NCBI GenBank assembly: GCA_903871605.1
Contig: CAIQHF010000012.1
Location: forward strand, 124,001-188,000
DNA from: an uncultured Sphingomonadaceae bacterium
Lineage (GTDB): Bacteria > Pseudomonadota > Alphaproteobacteria > Sphingomonadales > Sphingomonadaceae
Reading direction: 5' to 3'
DNA length: 64,000 nt
In this document: positions 1 to 9,671 of the stretch, piece after piece
Numbering within the stretch: position 1 is the first letter of the stretch
Layout: every line of letters starts with the position of its first letter
The notes under the pieces: model-generated
Told to the model about the DNA's origin: nothing
What the model saw: only the letters and a program-made list of their open reading frames with translations
The model's database searches: none
Program-made: the position numbers and the translations under genes

Positions 1-1
1 C

Positions 2-1471
2 AAGGCGCTGCGCGACGCGGGGCTGGCCGTCCAGGACGTCTCGGAGCTCACCGGCTTCCCCGAAATGATGGACGGCCGCGTCAAGACGCTCCACCCCAAG
101 GTCCATGGCGGATTGCTCGCGGTGCGCGACGACGCAGCGCATGCGCAGGCGATGGTCGACCACGGCATCGCGCCGATCGACCTCGTCGTGGTCAACCTCT
201 ACCCGTTCGCGCAGACCGTCGCCAAGGGCGCCGAACGCGACGAGATCATCGAGAATATCGACATCGGCGGCCCGTCGATGGTGCGCTCCGCCGCCAAGAA
301 CCACGCCTTCGTCGCTTGTCTGACCGATCCCGCCGACTATGCGGCGATCATCGCCGAGCTCGACGCAAACGCCGGCGCGACGACGCTCGCGACGCGCCGC
401 ATGCTCGCCGCCAAGGCATATGCGGCGACCGCGGCCTATGACGCGATGATCGCGTCCTGGTTCGCCCATGCCGATCAGGGGCAGATGTTTCCCGACATGC
501 TGTCGGTCCCGATCCGCAAGGCCGCGTCGCTCCGTTACGGCGAGAACCCGCATCAGCAGGCCGCGCTCTATGTGCCCGTCGGGCCCTCGACGCGCGGCAT
601 CGCGCAGGCCGAGCAGATTCAGGGCAAGGAACTCAGCTACAATAATTACAATGACGCCGACGCCGCGCTCGAGCTCGTCGCCGAATTCCGCGACGGGCCG
701 CCGACGGTGGTGATCGTCAAGCATGCCAATCCCTGTGGCGTTGCCACGGGCGAGACGCTGGTCGAGGCCTATGAGGCGGCGCTGGCGTGCGACAGCGTGT
801 CGGCGTTCGGCGGGATCATCGCGGTCAACCGCCCGCTCGACGGGCCGACCGCCGAGGCGATTTCGGGCATTTTCACCGAGGTGGTGGTCGCGCCCGCCGC
901 CGACGATGCGGCGAAGGCCGTGTTTGCGAAGAAGAAGAATCTGCGGCTGCTGCTCTCGGGCGATCTGCCCGACGCCAGGCGCCCGGGATTAATGATGAAG
1001 AGCATCGCCGGCGGCATGCTCGTCCAGTCACGCGACAATGGCGCGATCGCGGAGGCCGATCTCAAGGTGGTGACGAAGCGCCAGCCGACGGACCAGGAAC
1101 TCGCCGATTGCCTGTTCGCCTGGACCGTCGCCAAGCACGTCAAGTCCAACGCGATCGTCTACGCCAAGGGCGGCGCGACCGCGGGTGTCGGCGCGGGACA
1201 GATGAACCGGCTCGAGAGCGCGCGGATCGCGGCATGGAAGGCGAAGGACGCCGCCGAGAAGGCCGGATGGGCCGAGCCGCGCACGATCGGGTCCGCGGTC
1301 GCCTCGGACGCCTTCTTCCCGTTCGCCGACGGGCTGCTCGCCGCGGTCGAGGCGGGCGCCACCGCGGTGATCCAGCCGGGCGGCTCGATCCGCGACGAGG
1401 ATGTGATCGCCGCCGCCGACGCGGCGGGACTGGCGATGCTGTTCACCGGGATGCGCCACTTCCGGCACTGA
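2..1471 (+). CDS. purH: Bifunctional AICAR formyltransferase / IMP cyclohydrolase, 5' end outside window
   Basis: PurH catalyses the last two steps of IMP synthesis: transfer of a formyl group from 10-formyl-THF to AICAR, then ring closure. The visible part opens inside the N-terminal MGS-like cyclohydrolase domain ([18 protein letters not shown]) and continues through the AICARFT domain, with [19 protein letters not shown] and the catalytic KHANPCG motif. About 489 residues are present of a family length near 525, so only the first few dozen residues are missing. The frame is open from base 2, upstream of the first ATG at 65, so that ATG is not the start. The stop is TGA at 1469-1471. A hairpin-rich repeat follows and may end transcription. 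Cytosolic. Confidence 0.97.
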   Translation, partial: KALRDAGLAVQDVSELTGFPEMMDGRVKTLHPKVHGGLLAVRDDAAHAQAMVDHGIAPIDLVVVNLYPFAQTVAKGAERDEIIENIDIGGPSMVRSAAKNHAFVACLTDPADYAAIIAELDANAGATTLATRRMLAAKAYAATAAYDAMIASWFAHADQGQMFPDMLSVPIRKAASLRYGENPHQQAALYVPVGPSTRGIAQAEQIQGKELSYNNYNDADAALELVAEFRDGPPTVVIVKHANPCGVATGETLVEAYEAALACDSVSAFGGIIAVNRPLDGPTAEAISGIFTEVVVAPAADDAAKAVFAKKKNLRLLLSGDLPDARRPGLMMKSIAGGMLVQSRDNGAIAEADLKVVTKRQPTDQELADCLFAWTVAKHVKSNAIVYAKGGATAGVGAGQMNRLESARIAAWKAKDAAEKAGWAEPRTIGSAVASDAFFPFADGLLAAVEAGATAVIQPGGSIRDEDVIAAADAAGLAMLFTGMRHFRH

Positions 1472-1484
1472 GCCGAACATCTTC

Positions 1485-1600
1485 CTCCCCGCGCGAAGGG
1501 GGAGCGGACCATGCGAAGCATGGTGGAGAGAGCCGGCGCCGCGCATCCCTCTCCACCACCCTGCGGGCGTTCCCCTCCCCATCTTTGATGGGGAGGGCGG
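1485..1600. repeat. Intergenic palindromic repeat with several hairpins
   Basis: The gap between the convergent purH and flippase genes is a chain of inverted repeats: CTCCCC/GGGGAG near 1485-1503, ACCATG/CATGGT near 1508-1524, GTGGAGAG/CTCTCCAC, and an 11-bp perfect stem 1573-1583 / 1587-1597 with a TTT loop. There is no long T-run, but the strong last stem could slow polymerase from both sides. The style matches the other dispersed palindromic repeats in this window. Confidence 0.65.
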
Positions 1601-1602
1601 CG

Positions 1603-3135
1603 TCAGCCCGCCGTCGCCACCGCCGCGCCCGGCTTCATGCTGAACAGAATGCGGTCGTCCTTGCCGAAGCCGCGATACCAGATCACCGCGCCGTAGCCGG
1701 CGAGGATCGCGGGCACGCCGAGCGCGAGCTCGAGCCACTCGGGCAGCCATGTCGCCAGCACGCCGATGACCGTCCCGACCGCGACGGCGGGGACCAGCGG
1801 CCAGCGCCAGCCATTGACGCGCGCCTTAAGCAATCGGCGGAGCAGCCGCGCCTTGGCGACCGAGGCCATGCCCAAAGCGACGATCAGCGCGATCGCCGGA
1901 CCTGCCGCGGCGAAGACGTCGTCGCGGATGTCGGCGACCGGATGGAAGGCACGGATCGCGTAGATCAGCACGACCGACAGCACGGTCTGCACGCAGATCA
2001 TCGCCACCGAGATGGCGAGGTTGCGCTTGGCCGCGATGTAGATCAGCGCCGCCTCGCTGACGACGGCGGTCGCGGCGATCGCCTCTGCGGCCAGCAGGAC
2101 GCCGAGCGCACCTGTGCCGCCGACGAACTTGGGCCCGACCAGCCCCATCACCGCCTCGCCCGGTATCCCGAGCGCGAGCGCGATGCCGACCTGCGCGGCG
2201 ATGATCCAGAAGCCGACCTGCCGCACCTGCTGCGCGACCGCCGCGCGATTCTCCTCGGCAAGATTCTGCGTGATCACCGGCCCGAGGATCGGATCGAAGC
2301 TGGTCTTCAGCTTCTGGGGCAATGACGCGACCTGCTGCGCGACATAATAGATGCCGACGATCGCCGGCGAGAAGAACAGGCCGAGGATGGCGATGTCGAG
2401 CCGGCGCGATCCCCATTCGATTGCGTCGGCGCCCGCGAGCGGCAGGTTGCGCGTCATCATCCTGAACAGCCGCACGGGCTCGGGCCGCCAGCCGCGCGGC
2501 CAGCCATATTCGCGCAGCAGCGGCCAGATCGAGGCGACGAATGCCGCCGCCGCCGACAGCGCATAGCTCAGGATCAGCCCGTCGCGCAGCGAGTAGAAGG
2601 AGAAGCCGAAGGCGGCGATGCTGATCGTCCACGGCTCGATCAGCGAGCGCGCCTTGACCGTCGCGCCGATATCGCCGCGATAGGCAAGGCCGGCGAGCGC
2701 GATGTCCGATCCCGCCCAGCCGAGCACGGTCAGCGGCAGCAGCCAGTCGAAGCCGTTCACTTCCGAATTGGGGAAGAGCAGCACCGGAAACATCATCAAT
2801 ATGCCGGCGGCGAGGACCGAGAAGATCGCGCCGACGAGCATCCCGTCCCACACGACATGGACATGCGGCCGCTCGGTGGTCGACAGCTGCTGCGCGAGCC
2901 CGCGCTTCAGGCCCAGCGTCGCGAGCTGACCGGCAAATTCGACGATGATCGTTGCATAGGCGAAGCGGCCGAGCACGTCGGCGCCGTAGATGCGACCCGC
3001 GATGAACAGGAAGGGCAGCCGCGCCGCCAGCCGCAGCAGGAAGCCGAAGAAGTTGGTGCGGCCGCCCTTGGCGAGCGCGGCGATATCGCCCGGGCCGTCG
3101 CCGTCGCCATGGCTGCCGAGCGCAAGCCTGCTCAA
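1603..3135 (-). CDS. Polysaccharide flippase, Wzx/MATE-like (oligosaccharide flippase family)
   Basis: A 510-residue integral inner-membrane protein with about 12-14 hydrophobic segments, of the size and pattern of Wzx-type lipid-linked oligosaccharide flippases (MVF superfamily). The N-terminal stretch FFGFLLRLAARLPFLFIAGRIYG resembles the first segment of that family; this is recognition by pattern, and the exact substrate is unknown. No glycosyltransferase genes lie nearby. The start is TTG at 3135-3133 and overlaps the polA stop (TTGA), so translation is probably coupled to polA. Converges on purH across a hairpin-rich gap. Confidence 0.75.
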   Translation of the reverse strand: MSRLALGSHGDGDGPGDIAALAKGGRTNFFGFLLRLAARLPFLFIAGRIYGADVLGRFAYATIIVEFAGQLATLGLKRGLAQQLSTTERPHVHVVWDGMLVGAIFSVLAAGILMMFPVLLFPNSEVNGFDWLLPLTVLGWAGSDIALAGLAYRGDIGATVKARSLIEPWTISIAAFGFSFYSLRDGLILSYALSAAAAFVASIWPLLREYGWPRGWRPEPVRLFRMMTRNLPLAGADAIEWGSRRLDIAILGLFFSPAIVGIYYVAQQVASLPQKLKTSFDPILGPVITQNLAEENRAAVAQQVRQVGFWIIAAQVGIALALGIPGEAVMGLVGPKFVGGTGALGVLLAAEAIAATAVVSEAALIYIAAKRNLAISVAMICVQTVLSVVLIYAIRAFHPVADIRDDVFAAAGPAIALIVALGMASVAKARLLRRLLKARVNGWRWPLVPAVAVGTVIGVLATWLPEWLELALGVPAILAGYGAVIWYRGFGKDDRILFSMKPGAAVATAG

Positions 3136-5951
3136 TGCGCGGCGCCCCAGCTCGTGCCCGTGCCGATCTCGACGCCGAGCGGGACCGACAGCGTCACTGC
3201 GGGCGCGGCGGCGTCTTCCATCACCGAGCGGATCACCGGCGTCGCTGCCTCTACATCGCCTTCGGGCAGCTCGAACACGAGTTCGTCGTGGACCTGGAGC
3301 AACATGCGGACATGACCCAGACCGGCTGCCGCCAATGCCGGCCCCATCCGCACCATCGCGCGCTTGATGATGTCGGCGCAGGTGCCCTGGATCGGCGCGT
3401 TGATCGCGGCGCGCTCGGCGCCCTGGCGGATATGCTGAACGCTGTTGGCGATCTGCGGAAACCAGGTCTTGCGGCCGAACAGCGTCTCGGTGAAGCCCTT
3501 CGACCGGGCCTGTTCGACGGTTTCGTTGATATAGGCGCTGATCCCGGGGAAACGCTCGAAGTAGCGGCTGATCATCGCCTGTGCCTGATCGGCGTCGATC
3601 TCGAGCCGCGCGGCGAGCCCCCAGCGCGAGATGCCGTAGAGGATCGCGAAGTTGATCGTCTTGGCGCGCCCGCGCGTATCCCGGTTGACCTCGCCGAACA
3701 GCTCCATCGCGGTGCGCGCGTGGACGTCCTCGCCGGCTTCGAACGCCTCCTTGAGCGCGGGCACGTCGGCCATATGCGCGGCGAGGCGCAACTCGATCTG
3801 GCTATAATCGGCGGCGAGGATGACATGGCCCGGCTCGGCGATGAAGGCGTCGCGGATTTGCCGGCCGGTCTCGGTGCGGATCGGGATGTTTTGCAGATTG
3901 GGATCGGTCGAGGAGAGCCGCCCGGTCTGCGCGCCGGTCAGCGAGTAGCTGGTATGAACGCGGCCCGTCACCGGGTTGATCTGCGCCTGCAGCGCCTCGG
4001 TGTAGGTCGACTTGAGCTTGGCGACCTGCCGCCAGTCGAGCACCATGCGGCAGATCGCGCTGCCCTCGACCGCGAGCTTCTCGAGCACGGTCACGTCGGT
4101 GGAATATTGCCCCGACTTGCCCTTCTTGCCGCCCTTCAGTCCCATTTTCTCGAACAGGATCTGGCCCAGCTGCTGCGGCGATCCGATCGTGAAGACCTGC
4201 CCCGCTTCGGCGTGGATTTCCGCCTCGAGCCGCGCCATGTCCTGCGTGAATCGGCTCGAGAGGCGCGAGAGCTGGTCGCGGTCGACCTTGATCCCGGCGC
4301 GTTCCATCGCGGCGATCACCGGGATCAGCGGACGATCGACCATCTCATAGACGCGCGTCGCGCTCTCGTGCGCAAGGCGCGGTTTCAGCCGCGTCCACAA
4401 CCGCAACGTCACGTCGGCGTCCTCGGCGGCATAAGCGGTCGCACGATCGAGCGGCACATGCGCGAAGCTGATCTGCTTCTTGCCGGTGCCGGTCACGTCC
4501 TTGAAGCTGGTACAGCTGTGCGCGAGATGCGTGGTCGCCGCCACGTCCATGCCGTGTCCGCCCAGCATCTTGCCGCTGTCGAGATCGAACGAGATCACCA
4601 TCGTGTCGTCGTGCGGCGCGATGACCAGCCCGTGCCGGGCGAGCACGTTCATGTCATATTTGATGTTGTGCCCGATCTTGAGCACCGCCGGATCCACCAG
4701 CACCGCCGCCAGCTTGCCCACGACGGCGGTCAAGGGCAGTTGCGGCGGCTTCTCGCCGAACATGTCGTCGCTGGAGACGTGGGCGACGGGCACATAGGCC
4801 GCCCTGCCCGGCGCAGTTGCGAGGCTGACGCCGACCAACCCGGAGGCGACGCTGTCGAGCGCATCGGTCTCGGTATCGATCGCGAGCAGCCCGCCCGCAT
4901 AGGCCTCGGCGATGATCGCATCGAGCGCCGCCTCGTCGCTGATCGTCGCATAGGCCGAGCAATCGATCGGCGGCAGCTCGGGGAGCGCGGGCATGCCGGT
5001 CCGCGCCGCCACTTCGGCGGCGGGTGCGGTCGCATCGGTGATCGGGGTCGCCTGGAGATCGACGGGCCGTGCCATCGGCCGCTCGCCCGTCAGCCGCATC
5101 AGCAAAGTCTTGAAGCCCTGATCCTCGAGGAAATCGCGGAGCGGCTCGGGCGGAATGCCGTCGAGCTTGAGCGAGTCGAGATCCTGCGGCAGGTCCATGT
5201 CGCAGTGGAGCGCGACGAGCTTGCGCGAGAGCAGCGCCATCTCGACGTTCGCCGCGAGATTGTCGCGCATCTTCGACGGCTTCATCGCCGGGATCGCCGC
5301 GATCACGCCGTCCAGATCGCCATGTTCGAGGATGAGCTTGGAGGCGGTCTTGGGCCCGATCCCCGGCACGCCCGGGACATTGTCGACGCTGTCGCCCATC
5401 AGCGCCAGCACGTCGCCGAGCCGCTCGGGCCCGACGCCGAACTTGTCGACGACATATTGGACCGAGCGCCGCTCGTTCTTCATCGTATCGAGCATGTCGA
5501 CCCGGCCGGGCCGGATCAGCTGCGCCAGATCCTTGTCCGAGCTGACGATCGTGACGTTCCACCCCGCCTCGACCGCGCGGCAGGTGTAGGTCGCGATGAT
5601 GTCGTCGGCCTCGAAACCCTCCTCCTCGATGCAGGGCAGCGAGAAGGCCTTGGTCGCGGTGCGGATCAGCGGGAATTGCGGGACCAGATCCTCGGGCGGT
5701 GGCGGCCGGTGCGCCTTATACTGGTCGTACATGTCGTTGCGGAAGGTGTGGCTGCCCTTGTCGAGCACCACCGCAAGGTGGCTCGGCCCGTCGGCCTTGT
5801 GCAGCGCGTCGGCCAGCTTCCACAGCATCGCGGTATAGCCATAGACCGCGCCGACGTTGAGCCCATGGCGGTTGGTGAGCGGCGGCAGCTGGTGATAGGC
5901 GCGGAAAATATATCCCGAACCGTCGACGAGATAGAGATGGTTGGACGACAT
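3132..5951 (-). CDS. polA: DNA polymerase I
   Basis: A 939-residue three-domain polymerase. Residues 1-300 are the 5' flap exonuclease (LYLVDGSGYIFRAYH, FEADDIIATY, SSDKDLAQLI). Residues 340-540 are a 3'-5' proofreading exonuclease with intact acidic motifs (AIDTETDALDS, GHNIKYDMNVLARH, YAAEDADVTLRLW). Residues 560-939 are the family A polymerase with motif A DYSQIELRLAAH, motif B RAKTINFAILYGIS (the family Phe is present) and motif C LLQVHDELVFELP. All catalytic residues I can check are retained. It fills gaps in replication and excision repair. The stop overlaps the TTG of the flippase gene by three bases. Confidence 0.98.
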   Translation of the reverse strand: MSSNHLYLVDGSGYIFRAYHQLPPLTNRHGLNVGAVYGYTAMLWKLADALHKADGPSHLAVVLDKGSHTFRNDMYDQYKAHRPPPPEDLVPQFPLIRTATKAFSLPCIEEEGFEADDIIATYTCRAVEAGWNVTIVSSDKDLAQLIRPGRVDMLDTMKNERRSVQYVVDKFGVGPERLGDVLALMGDSVDNVPGVPGIGPKTASKLILEHGDLDGVIAAIPAMKPSKMRDNLAANVEMALLSRKLVALHCDMDLPQDLDSLKLDGIPPEPLRDFLEDQGFKTLLMRLTGERPMARPVDLQATPITDATAPAAEVAARTGMPALPELPPIDCSAYATISDEAALDAIIAEAYAGGLLAIDTETDALDSVASGLVGVSLATAPGRAAYVPVAHVSSDDMFGEKPPQLPLTAVVGKLAAVLVDPAVLKIGHNIKYDMNVLARHGLVIAPHDDTMVISFDLDSGKMLGGHGMDVAATTHLAHSCTSFKDVTGTGKKQISFAHVPLDRATAYAAEDADVTLRLWTRLKPRLAHESATRVYEMVDRPLIPVIAAMERAGIKVDRDQLSRLSSRFTQDMARLEAEIHAEAGQVFTIGSPQQLGQILFEKMGLKGGKKGKSGQYSTDVTVLEKLAVEGSAICRMVLDWRQVAKLKSTYTEALQAQINPVTGRVHTSYSLTGAQTGRLSSTDPNLQNIPIRTETGRQIRDAFIAEPGHVILAADYSQIELRLAAHMADVPALKEAFEAGEDVHARTAMELFGEVNRDTRGRAKTINFAILYGISRWGLAARLEIDADQAQAMISRYFERFPGISAYINETVEQARSKGFTETLFGRKTWFPQIANSVQHIRQGAERAAINAPIQGTCADIIKRAMVRMGPALAAAGLGHVRMLLQVHDELVFELPEGDVEAATPVIRSVMEDAAAPAVTLSVPLGVEIGTGTSWGAAH

Positions 5952-6050
5952 CGCACGGGCTTAGCAAGGCGCGCCGCGCAAGGCGACAGGCAGCTGTTCG
6001 CGTCGCCGCGCTTGGCAGGGACGCTGTGACCGCGTTACCATGCACACGAC

Positions 6051-6731
6051 ATGCCGATGCTGCGCCGGGCCAAAGCCTTCCTTCTGCTTGCGATGATGGG
6101 TGCCGCGCCGGCGCAGGCGGGGCTGTTCGCGCGTCATGCGGTCAAGCTCACCGACATCTACGGCTCGCCGCGCCCGATGACGGTGACCGCGCCCGACGAT
6201 CGGACGCGCGCGATCGCGCGCTTCTCACCGGCCCGGGGGAGCGATGACGGCGGTCTGACGGTCTTTCTCGGCGGCGACGATCATGATTTCGCCGGCGGCC
6301 CCAACGCCGAGCTGCTGTGGGCGCCCGATTCGCGCGCGCTCGCGGTGACCGCCGACGACGGCGGCGCGACCGGGACGTTCGATCTGTCGATCCTCGTGCG
6401 ACGCAAGAAGGGGCGGCACTGGCGGCAGATCGACCTCAGTGATCGCGTCGCGAAGGTCTTCGCGCCGGAGATGCACTGCGACGAGCGCGAGACGCCCAAT
6501 GTCGGCGCCGTCGGCTGGACGAGCGGCCAGCGGCTGATCGTCGCGGCGCAGGTGCCGCCGCATTCGAGCTGCGCAAACATGGGTCATGTCGCGGCCTATA
6601 TCGCGGATGTGAAGTCGGGCGACGTGCTGATGAAAGTCGATCCGCGCACCCTGCATCGGCATTATCGGCGGATGCTGGGGACGGCGTTCGCGGTGCGTGT
6701 GAGGCATCGGCATCGCCGCCATGTGCGCTGA
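6051..6731 (+). CDS. Secreted protein of unknown function
   Basis: A 226-residue protein whose first 23 residues look like a Sec signal peptide (basic MPMLRRAK, hydrophobic FLLLAMMG, cleavage after APAQA). The mature part contains PDSRALAVTADDGGATG, which resembles one blade of a beta-propeller-like exported protein, but no family is recognised. The tail is Arg/His-rich (RVRHRHRRHVR). The start is the ATG directly before the signal peptide; no strong ribosome-binding site is visible. It stands alone between divergent polA and convergent nadB, separated from nadB by a hairpin-rich repeat. Confidence 0.65.
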   Translation: MPMLRRAKAFLLLAMMGAAPAQAGLFARHAVKLTDIYGSPRPMTVTAPDDRTRAIARFSPARGSDDGGLTVFLGGDDHDFAGGPNAELLWAPDSRALAVTADDGGATGTFDLSILVRRKKGRHWRQIDLSDRVAKVFAPEMHCDERETPNVGAVGWTSGQRLIVAAQVPPHSSCANMGHVAAYIADVKSGDVLMKVDPRTLHRHYRRMLGTAFAVRVRHRHRRHVR

Positions 6732-6739
6732 GGCGGAAG

Positions 6740-6851
6740 CCCTCTCCCTCGGTAGAGGGTTGGGTGAGGGTGTCCGGCCGTTACAGCGGGACGCGGCGCT
6801 GGCGCGTCGCTCCCCCTCGCCCCAACCCTCTCCCCGTCGGGGAGAGGGGGT
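6740..6851. repeat. Intergenic palindromic repeat, CCCTCTCC type
   Basis: The gap contains a CCCTCT/AGAGGG stem near 6740-6759 and a perfect 10-bp stem CCCTCTCCCC (6826-6835) / GGGGAGAGGG (6839-6848) with a three-base GTC loop. It sits between convergent genes. Similar motifs are widespread intergenic repeats in GC-rich proteobacteria. Confidence 0.6.
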
Positions 6852-6854
6852 GCG

Positions 6855-8462
6855 TCACGGCACCAGCACGGTATCCTTCGCCTCGGGCAGCATCGCCGGA
6901 TAATCGAGCGTATAGTGCAGCCCTCGGCTCTCCTTGCGCGCGAGCGCGGAGCGCACGATCAGATCGGCGACCTCGACCAGATTGCGCAGTTCGATCAGGT
7001 CGGCGGTGACGCGGAAATTGCCGTAATAATCCTCGACCTCGCGGCGCAGCGTCTTGATCCGATGCTGCGCGCGCTCGAGCCGCTTGGTGGTGCGGACGAT
7101 GCCGACATAATCCCACATGAAGCGGCGGATCTCGCGCCAATTATGCTGGACGATCACCTCTTCGTCCGAATCGGTGACGCGGCTCTCGTCCCACGGCCGG
7201 ATCGGGGGCGGCGCCGGCATCTCGTCGAAATGGCGGCCAATGTGTGCGGCGGCCGCCTCGCCGAACACGAAACATTCGAGCAGCGAGTTGGAGGCGAGAC
7301 GGTTGGCGCCGTGCAGCCCGGATTGCGTGACCTCGCCAGCGGCGTAGAGGCCGGGCAGGTCGGTCCGGCCCTTCAGGTCGACGATCACGCCGCCGCAGGT
7401 ATAATGCTGCGCGGGAACGACCGGGATCGGCTGCGATGTGATGTCGATGCCCAGACCGAGCAGCTTGGCGTAGATCGTCGGAAAGTGCTGCTTCACGAAT
7501 TCGGGCGGCATGTGGCTGATGTCGAGGTGGACATAGTCGAGGCCGAGCCGCTTGATTTCGTGGTCGATCGCGCGCGCGACGACGTCGCGGGGGGCGAGTT
7601 CGGCGCGATCGTCGAAATCGGGCATGAATCGGTGCCCCGCGCCCGGCACGCCGGGGGGGAGCTTCAGCTGCCCGCCCTCGCCGCGCATCGCCTCGGTGAT
7701 CAGGAAATTCTTGACGTCGAGGTTCCAGAGACACGTCGGGTGGAACTGCATCATCTCCATGTTGGAGACGCGGCAGCCCGCGCGCCACGCCATCGCGATG
7801 CCGTCGCCCGTCGCCCCGCGCGGTGCGGTCGAATAGAGATAGGTGCGCCCCGCGCCGCCGGTCGCGAGAATCGTCGCGCGGCCGGTGTAGAGCTCGACCT
7901 TGCCGCTCCGCCGGTCGAGCGCATAGACGCCCCAGACATGGCCGTTGCCGAGGTAGCGCTCGCCGTGCCGGCTGGTGGCGAGATCGACCGCCGCCATGTC
8001 GGGCACCAGCGTGATGTTGGGATGCGCGCGCGCGGCGGTCTCGAGCGCCTGCTGGACCGCCCAGCCGGTCGCGTCGTCGACATGGACGATCCGCCTGTGG
8101 CTGTGCCCGCCCTCGCGCGTCAAATGGAGCGCATTGCCCTCCTCGTTGAACGGCACGCCGAGCCGGACCAGTTTCTCGATCGAGGCGGGGGCGTTCTCGA
8201 TGACGAACTCGACCGCGGCGCGGTCGTTGAGCCCCGCGCCTGCCACCATCGTATCCTCGATGTGGCTCTCGAACGTGTCGCCGGGCTCGAGCACCGCGGC
8301 GATCCCGCCCTGCGCCCAGGCGGTCGAACCCTCCGACAGCCCGCCTTTGGCGAGCACCGCGACCTGGAAGCGTTCGGCGAGGCTGAGCGCGGCGGTAAGC
8401 CCCGCCGCCCCCGATCCGACGATGACGACGTCATAGGCGTGCGCGGCCGGCGGCGCACCCAT
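6855..8462 (-). CDS. nadB: L-aspartate oxidase
   Basis: NadB oxidises L-aspartate to iminoaspartate, the first step of de novo NAD synthesis. The protein has 535 residues, normal for the family. An N-terminal FAD-binding Rossmann motif (DVVIVGSGAAGLTAALSLAERF) is followed by the FRD/SDH-like capping and active-site regions (STAWAQGGIAAV, HPTCLWN, YTCGGVIVDLKGRTDLPGLYAAGEV) and a helical C-terminal domain. The start ATG shares one base with the stop of the upstream ABC ATPase gene (TGATG), so the two are likely co-transcribed. nadA and nadC are not in the window. Cytosolic flavoprotein. Confidence 0.95.
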   Translation of the reverse strand: MGAPPAAHAYDVVIVGSGAAGLTAALSLAERFQVAVLAKGGLSEGSTAWAQGGIAAVLEPGDTFESHIEDTMVAGAGLNDRAAVEFVIENAPASIEKLVRLGVPFNEEGNALHLTREGGHSHRRIVHVDDATGWAVQQALETAARAHPNITLVPDMAAVDLATSRHGERYLGNGHVWGVYALDRRSGKVELYTGRATILATGGAGRTYLYSTAPRGATGDGIAMAWRAGCRVSNMEMMQFHPTCLWNLDVKNFLITEAMRGEGGQLKLPPGVPGAGHRFMPDFDDRAELAPRDVVARAIDHEIKRLGLDYVHLDISHMPPEFVKQHFPTIYAKLLGLGIDITSQPIPVVPAQHYTCGGVIVDLKGRTDLPGLYAAGEVTQSGLHGANRLASNSLLECFVFGEAAAAHIGRHFDEMPAPPPIRPWDESRVTDSDEEVIVQHNWREIRRFMWDYVGIVRTTKRLERAQHRIKTLRREVEDYYGNFRVTADLIELRNLVEVADLIVRSALARKESRGLHYTLDYPAMLPEAKDTVLVP

Positions 8463-9388
8463 CAGGCGGCGAGCCGATCGCTGGTCAGGCTCAGGAACAC
8501 GTCCTCGAGATCGGCCTCGCGCGTCGAGACGTCGACCACGCCGAGCCCTGCCGAGCCGAGCGCGGCGAGTACCTCGCCGGCATTCACGCGCGATTTGTCA
8601 TAGGTGATGATCACCGTGCGCTCGCCCTTGAGCTCGATCTTCTCGAAGCACGGCGCAGCGGGCGCGGCCGTCAGGTCGCGGTCGACGGTGACCTCGACGA
8701 CCTTCTCGGTCGCCTTGGCGAGCAAGGTCGCGGTCGGCTCGTTGGCAATCAGCCGGCCATGGTTGATGATCGCGATCCGGTCGCACAGCTCCTGCGCCTC
8801 CTCGAGATAATGCGTGGTCAGCACCACCGTCACGCCCTGGTCGTTCAACTGGCGGACATAGGCCCAAAGCTGCTGGCGCAGCTCGATGTCGACGCCGGCG
8901 GTCGGCTCGTCGAGCACCAGCACCGGCGGCGTGTGCGCCAGCGCCTTGGCGACGAGCAGCCGGCGCTTCATGCCCCCCGACAGCGTGCGGGCATAGGCAT
9001 CGGCCTTGTCGGCGAGATGGACCGCGCCGAGCAACTCCATCGTGCGACGCTCCGCCTTGGGGATGCCGTAGAGCCCGGCCTGGATCTCGAGCGCCTCGCG
9101 CGGGGTGAAGAAGGGATCGAACAATATCTCCTGCGGCACCACGCCGATCGCGCGCTTGGCGTTGCGCGGATGCGCATCGATGTCGAAGCCCCAGATCGAG
9201 GCGGTGCCGCCGGTCTTGTTGACCATCCCCGACAGGATGTTGATCAGCGTCGACTTGCCAGCGCCATTGGGCCCGAGCAGCCCAAATATCTGCCCGCGCG
9301 GCACGTCGAAGCTGACGCCGTGCAATGCGGTCTTGCCGCCGGCATAGGTCTTCTGGAGGTCGTGGATGCTGATCGCGGCGTCGCTCAT
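8462..9388 (-). CDS. ABC transporter ATP-binding protein (ABC-2 type, multidrug/export family)
   Basis: A 308-residue nucleotide-binding subunit with Walker A GLLGPNGAGKSTLINIL, signature LSGGMKRRLLVAKAL, Walker B VLVLDEPTAGVDIE and a C-terminal extension typical of ABC-2 exporters (YadG/CcmA-like). The usual partner is a separate ABC-2 permease, but the gene is followed by nadB with a one-base overlap and preceded by a non-coding gap, so no permease is adjacent. Substrate unknown. A distant permease may complete the transporter. Confidence 0.9.
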   Translation of the reverse strand: MSDAAISIHDLQKTYAGGKTALHGVSFDVPRGQIFGLLGPNGAGKSTLINILSGMVNKTGGTASIWGFDIDAHPRNAKRAIGVVPQEILFDPFFTPREALEIQAGLYGIPKAERRTMELLGAVHLADKADAYARTLSGGMKRRLLVAKALAHTPPVLVLDEPTAGVDIELRQQLWAYVRQLNDQGVTVVLTTHYLEEAQELCDRIAIINHGRLIANEPTATLLAKATEKVVEVTVDRDLTAAPAAPCFEKIELKGERTVIITYDKSRVNAGEVLAALGSAGLGVVDVSTREADLEDVFLSLTSDRLAA

Positions 9389-9488
9389 GGCGCGCGAGAT
9401 AGACGCTTGGCGGGGCGGCCGCTAGGGCAGAGATGCGTTAACCAGCCGACTTCACGCTTCGTTAGGCATTCGGGCGGATGATGCGGGC

Positions 9489-9632
9489 ATGACCAGCGCA
9501 GGCCTTCCCGATCTCGCACGCCGCTCGCGCGTCGCCTTCGTGGTGACGGTGCTGCTGACCGTGATGGTCGCGCTGATCGAGATTCCCGGCGCGACGCCGC
9601 CACGCGTCCAGGCGTTCGCCACTGCTGCCTGA
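9489..9632 (+). CDS. Possible 47-residue single-pass membrane peptide
   Basis: ATG at 9489 opens a 47-codon frame ending in TGA at 9630-9632. It has a basic N-terminus (LARRSRVAF) followed by a hydrophobic run VVTVLLTVMVALI, consistent with one membrane segment. The upstream GGGCGG is a weak ribosome-binding candidate. The frame lies in a 270-base gap. Its coding status rests only on composition and placement. Confidence 0.4.
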   Translation: MTSAGLPDLARRSRVAFVVTVLLTVMVALIEIPGATPPRVQAFATAA

Positions 9633-9671
9633 TTGCGCGCACGCGGTCCGCTTGCTATGCGCCCGTTCGTG

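Noticed and set aside
787-2325. 512-codon open frame spanning the purH end and the flippase gene
   Set aside because: It crosses two real genes in other frames and reads through the intergenic repeat; Arg-rich with no domain.
3135-6029. 964-codon plus-strand open frame opposite polA
   Set aside because: It is antisense to a complete polA with all motifs; its composition (Arg/Asp/His-rich) is the usual artefact of a high-GC genome.
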